This document shows positions 32,033 through 41,686 of a stretch of DNA of 64,000 nt, piece after piece. The position numbers and the translations under genes were made by a program. Position 1 is the first letter of the stretch. Each line of letters starts with the position of its first letter. This DNA comes from JAEXNA01 sp037968995 (GTDB lineage: Bacteria > Vulcanimicrobiota > Xenobia > Xenobiales > JADMJV01). The stretch lies in NCBI GenBank assembly GCA_037968995.1, contig JBBKWP010000282.1:1-64000 (forward strand), given 5' to 3'. Under the pieces are notes generated by a model. The model did no database searches, was not told the origin of the DNA, and was given only the letters and a program-made list of their open reading frames with translations.

Positions 32033-32491
32033 CTAGAACACGTCTTGTCCGAATTTGGCCTCGTAGCTGTCGGCTGCCAATGCGACGCACTCCAGAGCCG
32101 CTTCGAAGCCATTCGGATTGAGCGAATTGAGCAAGAGGTCGTAACTGGCCACGATGATATAGCTCTCTTCTTCCTCTTGAACCCCGTAGCGCGCGAAGTT
32201 CAGCTTTTCATTGAGCAAGAGAAGCTCTAGGGCCATGGTCTTGCTAATACCTTTAAACATTCCCTTGTCAACCACTAAGCAGATGGAGTGCACCGCGATC
32301 ACCGGTACCTCGGGCTCTAACGAAGAGTCGCTGACGCAGACGTCCTGAGTGCGTCCATTGGGTAAACCGAAGCGGATCACGTACTGAGAGTTCTCCAGGT
32401 CGTGCTCGCCTTCGATTTCGCACTCACCCGCCAGTTGCTCAATTCTCTTCAACACTTCGTTTGCTTGACTCAAACTCAAAACGACACCCAC
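32033..32491 (-). CDS. YbjN-like small protein
   Basis: A 152-residue protein with the alpha-beta pattern of the YbjN / type III secretion chaperone-like fold: an N-terminal helix, central strands (YVIRFGL, VIAVHSICLVV), a Leu-rich helix (ALELLLLNEKLNFARYGV) followed by strands, and a C-terminal helix (FEAALECVALAADSYEAKF). YbjN proteins in other bacteria influence stress and motility gene expression; their mechanism is unclear. The GTG start has no strong Shine-Dalgarno. It is probably followed by the creatininase gene in the same transcript (65 bases apart). No clear partner is visible. Confidence 0.6.
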   Translation of the reverse strand: MGVVLSLSQANEVLKRIEQLAGECEIEGEHDLENSQYVIRFGLPNGRTQDVCVSDSSLEPEVPVIAVHSICLVVDKGMFKGISKTMALELLLLNEKLNFARYGVQEEEESYIIVASYDLLLNSLNPNGFEAALECVALAADSYEAKFGQDVF

Positions 32492-32589
32492 TCACTTTCT
32501 GGTTGAAGATTCCAGTAAGCCCTATCCGTTCCTGTCCCCCTGCCACTTGGTTCACCAGGTTTCGCACTCCTTAAAGAGAAAACCCTACC

Positions 32590-34038
32590 ATGAAAAACCT
32601 AGCTCTGCTGACCGATCTCTATCAGTTGACCATGCTCGCCGGCTACCATGCCTGCAACAAGATCGAGCAACGGAGCAGCTTCGAACTTTTTTTCCGTCGT
32701 CTCCCCTTTCAAGGCGGTTTTTGTGTGGCTGCGGGACTGGAGCCGGCCCTCCATTATCTTCGAAACCTGAGGTTCGAAGATCACGAGCTAGAATATCTGA
32801 AAGGCCTCGGCATCTTCAGCGACGATTTCTTGTCCTGGCTCAAGAACTTTCGCTTCACAGCGGATGTGGACGCCGTGGCCGAGGGTGAATTGATCTTTGC
32901 CGGAGAACCCCTGATGCGAGTTCGAGGACGCCTTCCGGAGGCGCAACTGGTGGAATCGGCGCTGCTCAACATGCTCAATTTCCAGACCTTGATCGCGACC
33001 AAAGCGGCGCGACTCTATATCGCCTCGAACCGTGGGTCCGTCTTAGAGTTCGGTTTGCGACGGGCCCAAGGCGTGGACGGTGCCATTTCAGCGACTCGGG
33101 CTTCCTACATTGGGGGCTGCACGGCGACCTCCAACGTGCTAGCCGGCTACCTTCACGGCATCCCCGTACGAGGCACTCACGCCCATTCCTGGATTATGTC
33201 GTTCCCTTCAGAGCTTGAGGCTTTTCGCGCCTACGCGACCCTCTACCCGGACAGTTCCACTCTTTTGGTTGACACCTACGACACTCTGGGTTCCGGAGTT
33301 CCCAATGCCATCGTAGTAGGCCTAGAACTTAAAGGTCGCGGCCACCAACTCCAAGGAATTCGCCTCGACTCGGGAGATCTCGCGCAGCTTTCGATAGCGG
33401 CGCGTCGAATGCTGGATGAGGCAGGATTGGAACAAACCAAGATCGTCGCTTCCAACGATCTCGACGAGCACTTGGTCGCCAACCTGCTCAGCCAGGGAGC
33501 GCGGATAGACATCTGGGGTGTCGGAACAAGCCTGGTCACCAGTCGAGACGAACCCGCCTTAGGCGGCGTCTACAAGTTGGTCGCGGCCGCTGGGCCGAGC
33601 GGGAACCTTGAACCTCGCATTAAGATCTCTAGTAATCCTGAAAAGATTACTGTCCCAGGAGAGAAAGACCTGTGGCGAGTCTACGATGAGCAAGGCATGA
33701 TGGTCGGGGACTGCCTCACTCGGGCTGGTGAAAAGCCAGACTTCAAGACGCCTCTTGGCGTCGTGAGTCACCATCCGCACTTCGCCGAGAGTCGACGGAA
33801 CCTCATGGGCCACTCGGCCAGGGCTCTGCTCCAACCCGTGATGAGACAGGGGCGGTTAATTCCTGAAGAGCGACCGTCACTCGATAGCATCCGGGATGCC
33901 TTTGTAAAAAATCTCGAGACGCTCCCGGCCGAGTGCCAACGCCGTGCCAACCCTGAAAGCTACTGGGTTGGACTCTCCGACGACCTGTTTACCTTGCGCT
34001 CCAAGATGCTCTCAGAGGCCCAAGTGCCTAGGACTTAG
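32590..34038 (+). CDS. pncB: Nicotinate phosphoribosyltransferase
   Basis: A 482-residue enzyme that joins nicotinate to PRPP to form nicotinate mononucleotide in the Preiss-Handler NAD salvage route. Diagnostic segments are LLTDLYQLTMLAGY at the N-terminus, EFGLRRAQG near 153, the active-site GTHAHSW near 195, and LDSGDLAQLS near 258. Length and order match the bacterial family. An AAAGAGA sequence lies just before the ATG. The stop interlocks with that of the convergent methyltransferase gene (34035-34038). NAD supply may relate to the two NAD-dependent ligases in the window, though this is only a co-occurrence. Confidence 0.95.
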   Translation: MKNLALLTDLYQLTMLAGYHACNKIEQRSSFELFFRRLPFQGGFCVAAGLEPALHYLRNLRFEDHELEYLKGLGIFSDDFLSWLKNFRFTADVDAVAEGELIFAGEPLMRVRGRLPEAQLVESALLNMLNFQTLIATKAARLYIASNRGSVLEFGLRRAQGVDGAISATRASYIGGCTATSNVLAGYLHGIPVRGTHAHSWIMSFPSELEAFRAYATLYPDSSTLLVDTYDTLGSGVPNAIVVGLELKGRGHQLQGIRLDSGDLAQLSIAARRMLDEAGLEQTKIVASNDLDEHLVANLLSQGARIDIWGVGTSLVTSRDEPALGGVYKLVAAAGPSGNLEPRIKISSNPEKITVPGEKDLWRVYDEQGMMVGDCLTRAGEKPDFKTPLGVVSHHPHFAESRRNLMGHSARALLQPVMRQGRLIPEERPSLDSIRDAFVKNLETLPAECQRRANPESYWVGLSDDLFTLRSKMLSEAQVPRT

Positions 34039-34940
34039 CGTTTTTGAGCTAAGACGTAACGACAGGCACCCTGAACGATTCCCATACGGGTGCCGAGATC
34101 ATCGAGAAACTTCACTATGGGCAACATCAAGAACTTCTGGTTGGGCTTCCGTCGGGCCATGCGAAGGTAGACGTCGAGAAAGGCTCGCCTTCGTTCTTGA
34201 AATCTGAGAGCGAACAGTTCTTCCACACGGGCCAACACGTGCCCCTCGGTGGGCTCTGAGTGGCGGGCCAGCGCCCGGACCATATCGAATCGGTAGCGCT
34301 GTTTCCAGACCCGTCGCCAACTCCAAGGGTCGCTGCTGGGATCGCGCCATTTCACCCAGCGATGCTGGAGGACGGCGGCTTGATCAAGATTCCCGGAGGG
34401 AGGGTCGGTCGCATCGTGATATATCAGCCAGCCTCCGGGCTTAAGAGCCTTATAAATCCCGTTGAGGACTTCGCCTGGGTCTTTGCAGCGAGAGAGAATA
34501 AATCCGGCGTGGACCACGTCGAACTCCTCCTCCACGTCGGCCCAGGGATACTCCTCAACGTTCTGTTCTTTGTAGGTGACTTTGCCGAACTTTTTTCCCT
34601 CGTTGTGGAGACGATCACTGTAGTAGCGTGCCCAATCAAGAAGCCGTCCGTCGGTGTCGACAGCCTCGACTCTCACATCAGGATTCCCCTGAGCGACCGC
34701 AATGGCAAACCATCCACACCCACAACCTAGGTCGAGTACGCGCTCGGCGCGTCGGGCCAAAACCAAACTTCGACGATGAAGGGTCAAACCTTCGAGGTAG
34801 AGCTTCAGCCACAAACGGGGGTTTCGGCGCGGATCTGGTTGGTCGGTAAACCGATGCAACGGTGACCCCCCCGCTCCGTCGAGTAGTACGTTGGGGCGGG
34901 GAAAGAGAATCGGCGGCTCGATCTGGGTCATGGCAAGCAT
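34035..34940 (-). CDS. Class I SAM-dependent methyltransferase, substrate unknown
   Basis: A 301-residue protein with a clear class I methyltransferase core: VLDLGCGCGWFAIA at about residues 67-80 (SAM-binding motif I), EAVDTDGRL (acidic ribose contact), FDVVHAGFIL near 148 and LKPGGWLIYHD near 170. The C-terminal about 110 residues are basic and helical. The stop is shared with the convergent pncB gene. The ATG at 34940 and a second ATG at 34931 are both possible. It is followed by nothing on the same strand; the upstream GGDEF gene is separated by 45 bases and reads the same way. No target is indicated. Confidence 0.78.
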   Translation of the reverse strand: MLAMTQIEPPILFPRPNVLLDGAGGSPLHRFTDQPDPRRNPRLWLKLYLEGLTLHRRSLVLARRAERVLDLGCGCGWFAIAVAQGNPDVRVEAVDTDGRLLDWARYYSDRLHNEGKKFGKVTYKEQNVEEYPWADVEEEFDVVHAGFILSRCKDPGEVLNGIYKALKPGGWLIYHDATDPPSGNLDQAAVLQHRWVKWRDPSSDPWSWRRVWKQRYRFDMVRALARHSEPTEGHVLARVEELFALRFQERRRAFLDVYLRMARRKPNQKFLMLPIVKFLDDLGTRMGIVQGACRYVLAQKR

Positions 34941-34985
34941 GCGGTAAGGTTGCGCCTTCGTCCAATTCGACTCCTGCCAAAGTGG

Positions 34986-36890
34986 TTAGCGAGGGAAGGT
35001 GGAAATGCGATTCCCACCCGCGGCACGAGCTTGGGTCAGCGCTCCGAAGGCCGCTTCTTTGAGCCGCTGGGAGTCCGAAGCGTCGTGGGGAACGCCCGCT
35101 ACGCCGACGGAGACGGAAAGGCGTAGAGGCTGCCCCGGGGTGCCAAAAGTTGTCTGATAGATGGTCTGCCGAATTCTTTCAGCAATGGGTATCGCGTTCT
35201 CACGGTCAGAGTGAACCAACAGGATGCCGAAATCGTCGGCTTCTATCCGGGACGCGGTGTCGGTGTCGCGAATGGCTTCTATCAAGAGCCCCGCCACCTG
35301 CCTGAGGACGTTGTCTAAGATCTCCCGGCCAAGTTTCTCGACCATCGGAGTGAAACCGTCGATGTCTATCAACAGCAAAGAGACCGGATAGGTGTAGCGA
35401 CGTCCCCGACGCACCTCCTCTTCCATTCTCTCCGCAAGATAGAGGCCGTTGTGAAGCCCGGTGACCGGGTCGTGCAGACCTCCACCGACCCGGTGGCGAA
35501 ATTCCAAACAACGAGCCACAACCATGGAAGCCAATTCCAGAAACTCTTCGATAGAGGAGAGGTCGGCGTCACGGTATCCTGCCGCTTCGGCCCGACTCAT
35601 ATAGACCACGCCCATAATCGAACTCGCCGCTTGACTGTCGGGATTGAGAAGCGGAACGACCACGGCGCTTCGCCCTTGGCCGGCCAACACTTCCACCACT
35701 CCGGAATCCGTTTCGATCCGCGAATCATCGATTCTCAGGCTGCGCCCGCTTGAGGCAACCCAACCCACGGCCTGCTCACCCACCGGGATCGCCAGTTCTC
35801 TGAAAAAATCGGTGTCAGGAGCGTCGGCAACCTCAGGATAGAGATACTGAGTTCCTTGCACGCTCTCTGTCATGAACACCACGCAGGCCGCGCTGGGAAA
35901 CCGTGACTGGAGGTGGTAGACGAGCGCCAAAAGAGTGTCTTCTAAAGACAGCGATCCTGAAATCTTGCGAAATCCATCCAGCGTAAGACTTCGAGCGTTC
36001 AATTCCTGTTCGAGGCGATTTCCTCGATCTTCGAGGGCTTGACGATCACGAACCATCTCCTCGGACATCCGGCTGACTTCCTCTTCAACTTGGCTGTCCT
36101 TCGAATTCATAGAGATACGAGTTTTGGCAAGATCCTTGTAGGCTTCTTCCAACTCCATCTGCAGATGCGCTACCTCTTTGCCCAGATGGCTCAAGCGCTG
36201 TTCTCTCTCGTTGAGGCCCTCGAAGAGGGCGTCAACTTCCTCGCCGCGCTCAGCCAACTGCTCATAAAGCATATCGGTGGCTTGAGAGGCCTTAGCCTTG
36301 ACTCCCCGTGCCCGGTTGCCCTCTAAGATGGCCAGCGAATAGAGCCAAGCCATAAGGACCGAGCAAGCGGCCTGTATTCCAGACAGCGACAACCGTAGGG
36401 TCAAGGTTTCCGCGCTGATCGTTTGGTTATCGAAACTCTCCAACAAGGGTCTGGCATAGACGACGGAGTAAAACATGATACCCAGCACGGCCGCCACTAG
36501 AGCGGCCGTCAAGCCAAAGCCCGAACAGACTTCCAGGACCGGCAGAGCGAAAACCAGTAAGAAATACGCCTCGCCATACATGTATGTAAGACCGGTGCCG
36601 AGGGCGACGTCTACAAGGATGAAGAGCGTCAACAGCGCACGACTGTCACTAAAGCTCAGCATCACCGCGGCAATCAAATGGTAAAAAACCACGCCACTGG
36701 CCACAACCCACCCGAGATCGGCGAGTTCATCAGCCATAGCCAAGGGGCGAGAATGAAAATTAGAAATCAATAGCGCAGAAATGACACCGACGATTCGCAC
36801 CCCCACCAAAAAAAATCGAAGACCTCGGTTGGGTCCCGCTTCTTCCTGCGCCGGATTAGAGTCTGTGGACATGCCCAGAGAGGTTCTCAA
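34986..36890 (-). CDS. Membrane GAF-GGDEF protein with degenerate GGDEF motif
   Basis: A 634-residue protein. About six hydrophobic segments (residues 25-185) form an N-terminal membrane module, followed by a coiled coil (about 190-300), a GAF domain (about 310-445) and a GGDEF domain (about 460-630) with HDPVTGLHNG and LLIDIDGF. The active-site motif reads EADDF in place of GGDEF, so cyclase activity is doubtful; such domains often bind c-di-GMP or GTP instead. The start is either a TTG at 36890 with a close GAGGGGG, or an ATG at 36872. It is divergent from mfd. It is probably an envelope-stress or oxygen/metabolite sensor that signals through the degenerate domain. Confidence 0.82.
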   Translation of the reverse strand: MRTSLGMSTDSNPAQEEAGPNRGLRFFLVGVRIVGVISALLISNFHSRPLAMADELADLGWVVASGVVFYHLIAAVMLSFSDSRALLTLFILVDVALGTGLTYMYGEAYFLLVFALPVLEVCSGFGLTAALVAAVLGIMFYSVVYARPLLESFDNQTISAETLTLRLSLSGIQAACSVLMAWLYSLAILEGNRARGVKAKASQATDMLYEQLAERGEEVDALFEGLNEREQRLSHLGKEVAHLQMELEEAYKDLAKTRISMNSKDSQVEEEVSRMSEEMVRDRQALEDRGNRLEQELNARSLTLDGFRKISGSLSLEDTLLALVYHLQSRFPSAACVVFMTESVQGTQYLYPEVADAPDTDFFRELAIPVGEQAVGWVASSGRSLRIDDSRIETDSGVVEVLAGQGRSAVVVPLLNPDSQAASSIMGVVYMSRAEAAGYRDADLSSIEEFLELASMVVARCLEFRHRVGGGLHDPVTGLHNGLYLAERMEEEVRRGRRYTYPVSLLLIDIDGFTPMVEKLGREILDNVLRQVAGLLIEAIRDTDTASRIEADDFGILLVHSDRENAIPIAERIRQTIYQTTFGTPGQPLRLSVSVGVAGVPHDASDSQRLKEAAFGALTQARAAGGNRISTFPR

Positions 36891-36972
36891 AGCCCCCTCG
36901 GCTCTCCTGGTCCGACAGAGGGTTCGAAGTTATCAGAAGGGACCATCGTGATATGTGGGGTACCCTGCCGCC

Positions 36973-39900
36973 ATGACTTCTAGGACAACGGCCGACAAAG
37001 ACAGCCAACTCAAGATGGGACCTCCCGCGGCGATCCACCAACTTCTTACCCTGCTGGGCAAACGTGCCGATGTCGGACGCTTGGCATCAGCCGTGGAAGA
37101 TTCTGAGAAATTGATTGTCGAAGGAGTCATTCGATCCGCTCGGGGAGCGCTATGGTCCGCCTTGCGCGGGATGCACGATCGACCAGTGGCCGGACCGTCT
37201 CTTTGGGTGACACCGTCAACAGACGGAGCCGAAGCCCTAGTGGAGGACCTAAGGGCTCTAGGCTTCGAGCAGCATCTCGTCTACTTCCCGTTCCGCGAGG
37301 AGCGAACAAAAACCGAAGACGCTCGACCCGTGGACCCGATGCAACTCAAGGCGCTCGAGCAACTTCAAGGCCTTCCCAAGGGTCAACCGTTACTCGTGGT
37401 AGCCCCTGTGAAAGCACTGATGCAAAAGACCATGAGTCGCGAAGCCCTCGATAAGAACAGGTGGACGGTTCGCAAGGGTGAGTCGACCGACCGAGAAACC
37501 CTGATCGAGATGTTAGTCGAGGAAGGCTATCATCGGGGCAACTTGGTGGAACGTCGAGGGGAGTTCTCGGCCCGCGGCGACATCGTCGATATTTATCCCA
37601 TCACTGGAGAACCTGTTCGTGTGGAACTGTTCGGTGACGAGGTGGAGTCGATTCGCCGATTCAATCTCGACACTCAACGCTCCATCGCCGAGATCTCGGA
37701 GTTTTCCGTAAGCCCGATCTCTCACGAAGATGAGGGATCCCATCTGGTCGACTTTCTTCCTCGAGGAAGCCTGGTCTGCTTGGAGGAGCCCGCTCAGTTG
37801 CGCCTTCAGACGTTGGAATGGTCCCACGAGGGTTGGCATGGCGAATGGGGCGACTTCATGGCGCTTTTGACTCCGTTTCGCCAACTGTCGTTCACCACGT
37901 GGGAAGATGCCGAAAGCCGCGCTGCCTCTGAAGGGGTACAAAGAATCAGTTTCCCGTTCGAGCCTCAGCGCGTGTTTCCCGACCGAGTGGAGGGCATGTT
38001 GGGCCGGCTTCCTATTTGGGTCAAGGAGGAGCGCGCCGTATTGGTGATGAGTCGTCAGCACTCGCGTCTCGAAGAGTTGCTCACGGAGAACCGCCTGCTC
38101 TCCTCCGTATTCTCCCCCGGCAAAGGCGTGGCACTGGTTTCCAGTCCCTTGGGCGAGGGCTTCCACTTACCGGGCACGGAGGGTGAACCGACCCTGGAAG
38201 TGCTCACAGATCGTGAGATCACCGGCGCGGTTCGCCGTCGGAAGTCGCACCAAAAGGCGGAACGCGCGTCCCTCATCCGCCTCGATGAACTCAATATCGG
38301 CGACATGGTGGTCCACCTGCAGCACGGGATTGGACGCTACGGCGGCGTTAAGACCCTCACGATTGGCGGCTTCAACAAAGACTTCTTGACGGTGGAGTAC
38401 GCCAAAAACGACAGTCTGTTCGTGCCGGTGGAGCAACTCGATCTCTTGCAGCCCTATAAGGGCGTCGAGGGCAAGGGCGGCAAACTCTCCAAAATGGGCG
38501 GCCAAGAATGGGCGCGTGCGCGTAGCAAGGTCAAAAAGAACGCCGTGGAGTTGGCCGAGGACCTTTTGCGACTCTACGCCGAGCGAGAATCTTCGGTCGG
38601 GCACGCCTATCCACCGGACACCCCGTGGCAGGCGGAAATGGAAGAAGCCTTCCCGTATGAGGAGACCGCCGATCAGTTGCGTGTGATCGACGAAGTTAAG
38701 TCCGATATGGAACGTCCCCGCCCTATGGACCGCCTGGTCTGCGGCGATGTCGGCTACGGCAAAACCGAAGTAGCCATCCGCGCGGCTTTCAAGGCCGTTT
38801 CCGAGGGTCGCCAAGTCGCCGTTCTGGTTCCGACCACGGTTCTGGCCCACCAGCATTATCAGACCTTCGCGGAGCGACTAGCAGCTTTCCCCGTGAAAGT
38901 CGGGGTACTCAGTCGTTTTCGGAGCAACGCCGAGATCAAAGCGACTCTGGAAGCCCTAGCCAAAGGCGAGGTCGATGTCATCATCGGAACCCATAGACTG
39001 CTCTCAAAAGACATCAAGTTCAACTCTTTGGGCCTGCTGATCGTGGATGAAGAGCAACGCTTCGGCGTTAAGCAGAAAGAAAAAATTAAGGCGCTCCGGA
39101 AAAACGTCGATATCCTGACGCTGACTGCCACTCCGATTCCGAGAACCCTCAACATGGCCTTGGTCTCCATTCGCGACTTGTCGGTCATCGAAACGCCTCC
39201 AGAAGATCGCGTCCCTATCAAAACTTACCTGTTTGAATCCCATCCGGACATTTTGCGGGGAGCTATCACCAGAGAACTCCAGCGCGAAGGGCAGGTCTTC
39301 TTAGTTCACAACCGAGTGGAAAGCATCGAGCGATTAGCCGCTGATATTCGTCGTATGCTGCCCACCGTGCGTGTCGGTGTGGGGCACGGACAGATGGGCG
39401 ACGACGCGCTCGAGAAAGTCATGATGGACTACTTGGAGGGAGAGTACGACGTTCTCGTCTGTACCACCATCATCGAGAGTGGGCTTGATATCCCGAACTC
39501 CAACACTATCATCATTAACAACGCCCACCATTTCGGACTTTCTCAACTGTACCAGATGAGAGGACGAGTGGGACGCTCAGCGCGACAGGCTTACTGCTAT
39601 CTGCTCTATCCGCCTGCTCGCAGCCTCAGCGACGATGCCGTCAAGCGTCTGGAAACGATTCGCGACTTCACCCATCTGGGGGCGGGCTATCAGATCGCCC
39701 TACGCGATCTGGAGATTCGAGGGGCGGGAGACATTCTCGGCGCCGAGCAGTCCGGCAGTATCGCAGCCGTCGGCTTCGACCTTTACTGCAAGATGCTCGC
39801 TGATGAGGTGGCCACCCTGCGAGGAGAACGGCCTCAGTACGAGATCTCCGACCAACCTATCATCATCGAACTTCCGGTTCCGGCGAATTTGCCCGACGAC

Positions 39901-40326
39901 TATATCTCGGACCCTGAGCAGAAGGTGGTACTATACAAAAAAATCGCCTCAGTGTTCACCTTCGAACAACTGGAAGAGGCGCGGGCCGAGCTTATCGACC
40001 GGTTTGGGAAACTACCCGAAGAGGCCAGTAACCTTTTAGCCATTGTGGACCTCAAATTGAGAGCTCGGGATCTCACCATCCCCTCGATTCGGGCCAAGGA
40101 AGGACGACTCACCATCCTCCTACCGTTCTACGGAGAACTGACGCTCAATCGGAAGCATAAACTTTGGACAACCACCGGTTGGAAAGCACACGAGGAACCC
40201 CAAACTTTGGTGATGACCGGGCTTTTTGGGGTAGCGGCGGGTAAACCGGAGTACCCACCGGGCGCTGTTCTCTTAGAGAAGGTGAAGGCGATCCTCGACC
40301 AACTTCAGCGGTGGAAGGACGGCTAG
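36973..40326 (+). CDS. mfd: Transcription-repair coupling factor Mfd
   Basis: A 1117-residue Mfd protein that removes stalled RNA polymerase at lesions and recruits UvrA. It shows the UvrB-homology N-terminal module, the RNA-polymerase-interacting domain (VHLQHGIGRYGG near residue 445), helicase motif I GDVGYGKTE near 590, Walker B DEEQRFGV, the TATPIPRTL motif, and QMRGRVGRS. The C-terminal TRCF domain is present. The length is normal. The ATG at 36973 is taken as the start (a GTG at 36955 is possible). It is convergent with the unknown gene at 40145, which overlaps its 3' end on the other strand. Confidence 0.97.
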   Translation: MTSRTTADKDSQLKMGPPAAIHQLLTLLGKRADVGRLASAVEDSEKLIVEGVIRSARGALWSALRGMHDRPVAGPSLWVTPSTDGAEALVEDLRALGFEQHLVYFPFREERTKTEDARPVDPMQLKALEQLQGLPKGQPLLVVAPVKALMQKTMSREALDKNRWTVRKGESTDRETLIEMLVEEGYHRGNLVERRGEFSARGDIVDIYPITGEPVRVELFGDEVESIRRFNLDTQRSIAEISEFSVSPISHEDEGSHLVDFLPRGSLVCLEEPAQLRLQTLEWSHEGWHGEWGDFMALLTPFRQLSFTTWEDAESRAASEGVQRISFPFEPQRVFPDRVEGMLGRLPIWVKEERAVLVMSRQHSRLEELLTENRLLSSVFSPGKGVALVSSPLGEGFHLPGTEGEPTLEVLTDREITGAVRRRKSHQKAERASLIRLDELNIGDMVVHLQHGIGRYGGVKTLTIGGFNKDFLTVEYAKNDSLFVPVEQLDLLQPYKGVEGKGGKLSKMGGQEWARARSKVKKNAVELAEDLLRLYAERESSVGHAYPPDTPWQAEMEEAFPYEETADQLRVIDEVKSDMERPRPMDRLVCGDVGYGKTEVAIRAAFKAVSEGRQVAVLVPTTVLAHQHYQTFAERLAAFPVKVGVLSRFRSNAEIKATLEALAKGEVDVIIGTHRLLSKDIKFNSLGLLIVDEEQRFGVKQKEKIKALRKNVDILTLTATPIPRTLNMALVSIRDLSVIETPPEDRVPIKTYLFESHPDILRGAITRELQREGQVFLVHNRVESIERLAADIRRMLPTVRVGVGHGQMGDDALEKVMMDYLEGEYDVLVCTTIIESGLDIPNSNTIIINNAHHFGLSQLYQMRGRVGRSARQAYCYLLYPPARSLSDDAVKRLETIRDFTHLGAGYQIALRDLEIRGAGDILGAEQSGSIAAVGFDLYCKMLADEVATLRGERPQYEISDQPIIIELPVPANLPDDYISDPEQKVVLYKKIASVFTFEQLEEARAELIDRFGKLPEEASNLLAIVDLKLRARDLTIPSIRAKEGRLTILLPFYGELTLNRKHKLWTTTGWKAHEEPQTLVMTGLFGVAAGKPEYPPGAVLLEKVKAILDQLQRWKDG

Positions 40327-40690
40327 GCGGCTTTCCGGCGGTCCATACCTCAACGGCGTAGATCCTCCAACCGTCTCGAGCCAGGATGAAGCGGACGCTG
40401 CCTGCCTGATCCCCACGAGGATTCAGCAGTTGCGTGCGAATTTGACCGGCCCCCTCAGCTTGACTGCTACCTAAACGAAGTCGCTGACTGGTGGAACCGA
40501 GCCCCAATTTTAAACTGCGAAGGAACTGAGCCTCACCTGTTTTTCGACACTGATGACTGATCAATCTCTCGAGCTCCGGATGGAGCCAATCTCTGACAGC
40601 GGAAAAACTCTCCGTCGCCAAGGCTCGAAAGAAACCAGCGTAGGTCTCGTACAAGGTGTGCTTATGGGCCAATATGGTACCTGCGGGCAT
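40145..40690 (-). CDS. Small unknown protein, NTF2-like pattern, overlapping mfd antisense
   Basis: A 181-residue frame. Residues 1-120 look like a small alpha-plus-beta domain of NTF2/SnoaL-like pattern (YAGFFRALATESFSAVRDW, then VRFILARDGWRIYAVEVW). The last 60 residues are Pro/Ser/Arg-rich and lie wholly antisense to the end of mfd (182 bases of overlap), as though the original stop had been lost. The ATG at 40690 has a possible GGAGGTG upstream. No catalytic motif is visible. Either the gene is real with an extended tail, or the true end lies near 40326 with a frameshift; no stop in this frame supports the latter. Confidence 0.5.
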   Translation of the reverse strand: MPAGTILAHKHTLYETYAGFFRALATESFSAVRDWLHPELERLISHQCRKTGEAQFLRSLKLGLGSTSQRLRLGSSQAEGAGQIRTQLLNPRGDQAGSVRFILARDGWRIYAVEVWTAGKPPSRPSTAEVGRGSPSPSLREQRPVGTPVYPPLPQKARSSPKFGVPRVLSNRWLSKVYASD

Positions 40691-40888
40691 ACCACCTCCA
40701 AGTGATCATCCTCCGTGCAACCTTTCGGTCACATTGGGACACTGGTAACTTATGAAATCCGTGCAACAAAGATATGAACACCGTGTTAACATGAAACTGA
40801 AACGGATCATGTTTTCAGGACGTTTTCAGGGCCTGGGCACGGAATTACCGTCGCACGGAGCCCCAAGATTCGCGAATGGGGAAAGAGT

Positions 40889-41686
40889 TCAGTGTGTCCG
40901 TTGTCCAGGCAAGAAGCCCCGTTTGAGGAAGCGGTCCACGAGAACGTCGTTGAGGTAGCGACATCCTCCGGGAACGGAACGTCTCCGACGGGGAGCCTGG
41001 GATTCTAAGGTGGCCCACGCGAAAACATGTTCGCCCACCTGGCGTCCGCTAAAATAGGCTGTAAGCCTTTGGGAAAATCTATCTCCTAAAGCGAGAGGGA
41101 ATTCGCGCAACGCGCAATTCACGTCCGCTCCAAAGTACTCTTCTAACTCCACGTCGTTGATGCAGTCCGAGAGCCAACCGCTTTCGGTCAGCAAGTGGCT
41201 TTCCTCATCCCACAGTCGCCGAATCTGTGCTTCGCTGATCTCGCGGTCCTGAGGCGTGAAGCTGATGTCCACGGCATTGATGATGAGATCAAACGTTTCG
41301 GTGGCCGACTCGGCGAAGGCGAAGGCATCCCCAACGATCAAATCCACCCTGGGATCGGAGAAAGCGTCACAATTCAGGGCACGCAACTTGGGGACTTGCG
41401 ATGTCACTTCCACCAACCCGGCGTCGATCTCCACCAAGACCAAGCGTTCGACTTCGGCGAATCTCAGCACCTCGCGAGCGGTGAGTCCGATGCCGCCGCC
41501 CAAGACAAGAACTTTCTTAGGAGCCTTCGCCAAACATAGAGGCAGCGACGTCAAGAGTTCATGGAGAGGCGCCTCATCTCCACTATGAAACTGGAGGGAG
41601 CCATTGAGTGTTAAGGCAAAATGCTCCCCGTCCTCAAGCAGCGCGATGCGCTGTCGCGCCGTCGCTGTCTCGAAGACCGTCTTCAT
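40889..41686 (-). CDS. Spermidine synthase-like protein
   Basis: A 265-residue protein of the spermidine/spermine synthase fold. VLVLGGGIGLTAREVLRF (about 57-75) is the dcSAM-binding loop, LVLVEIDAGLVE supplies the acidic residue, and GDAFAFAES holds an Asp in the position of the adenine contact. An NAVDISF segment lies where the catalytic Asp is expected. Both family pillars are present, so it may be a real aminopropyltransferase or a related methyltransferase. The ATG at 41686 overlaps the stop of the GGDEF gene (TGATG), so the two genes are coupled. A second family member with a signal sequence is at 22178. Confidence 0.75.
   Translation of the reverse strand: MKTVFETATARQRIALLEDGEHFALTLNGSLQFHSGDEAPLHELLTSLPLCLAKAPKKVLVLGGGIGLTAREVLRFAEVERLVLVEIDAGLVEVTSQVPKLRALNCDAFSDPRVDLIVGDAFAFAESATETFDLIINAVDISFTPQDREISEAQIRRLWDEESHLLTESGWLSDCINDVELEEYFGADVNCALREFPLALGDRFSQRLTAYFSGRQVGEHVFAWATLESQAPRRRRSVPGGCRYLNDVLVDRFLKRGFLPGQRTH

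Noticed and set aside
37513..38856. Two minus-strand frames (217 and 229 codons) antisense to mfd
   Set aside because: They overlap a clear Mfd domain order and show no domain pattern of their own.
40752..40958. Plus-strand 68-codon frame between two minus-strand genes
   Set aside because: It runs into the end of the spermidine-synthase-like gene and has no ribosome-binding site or known motif.
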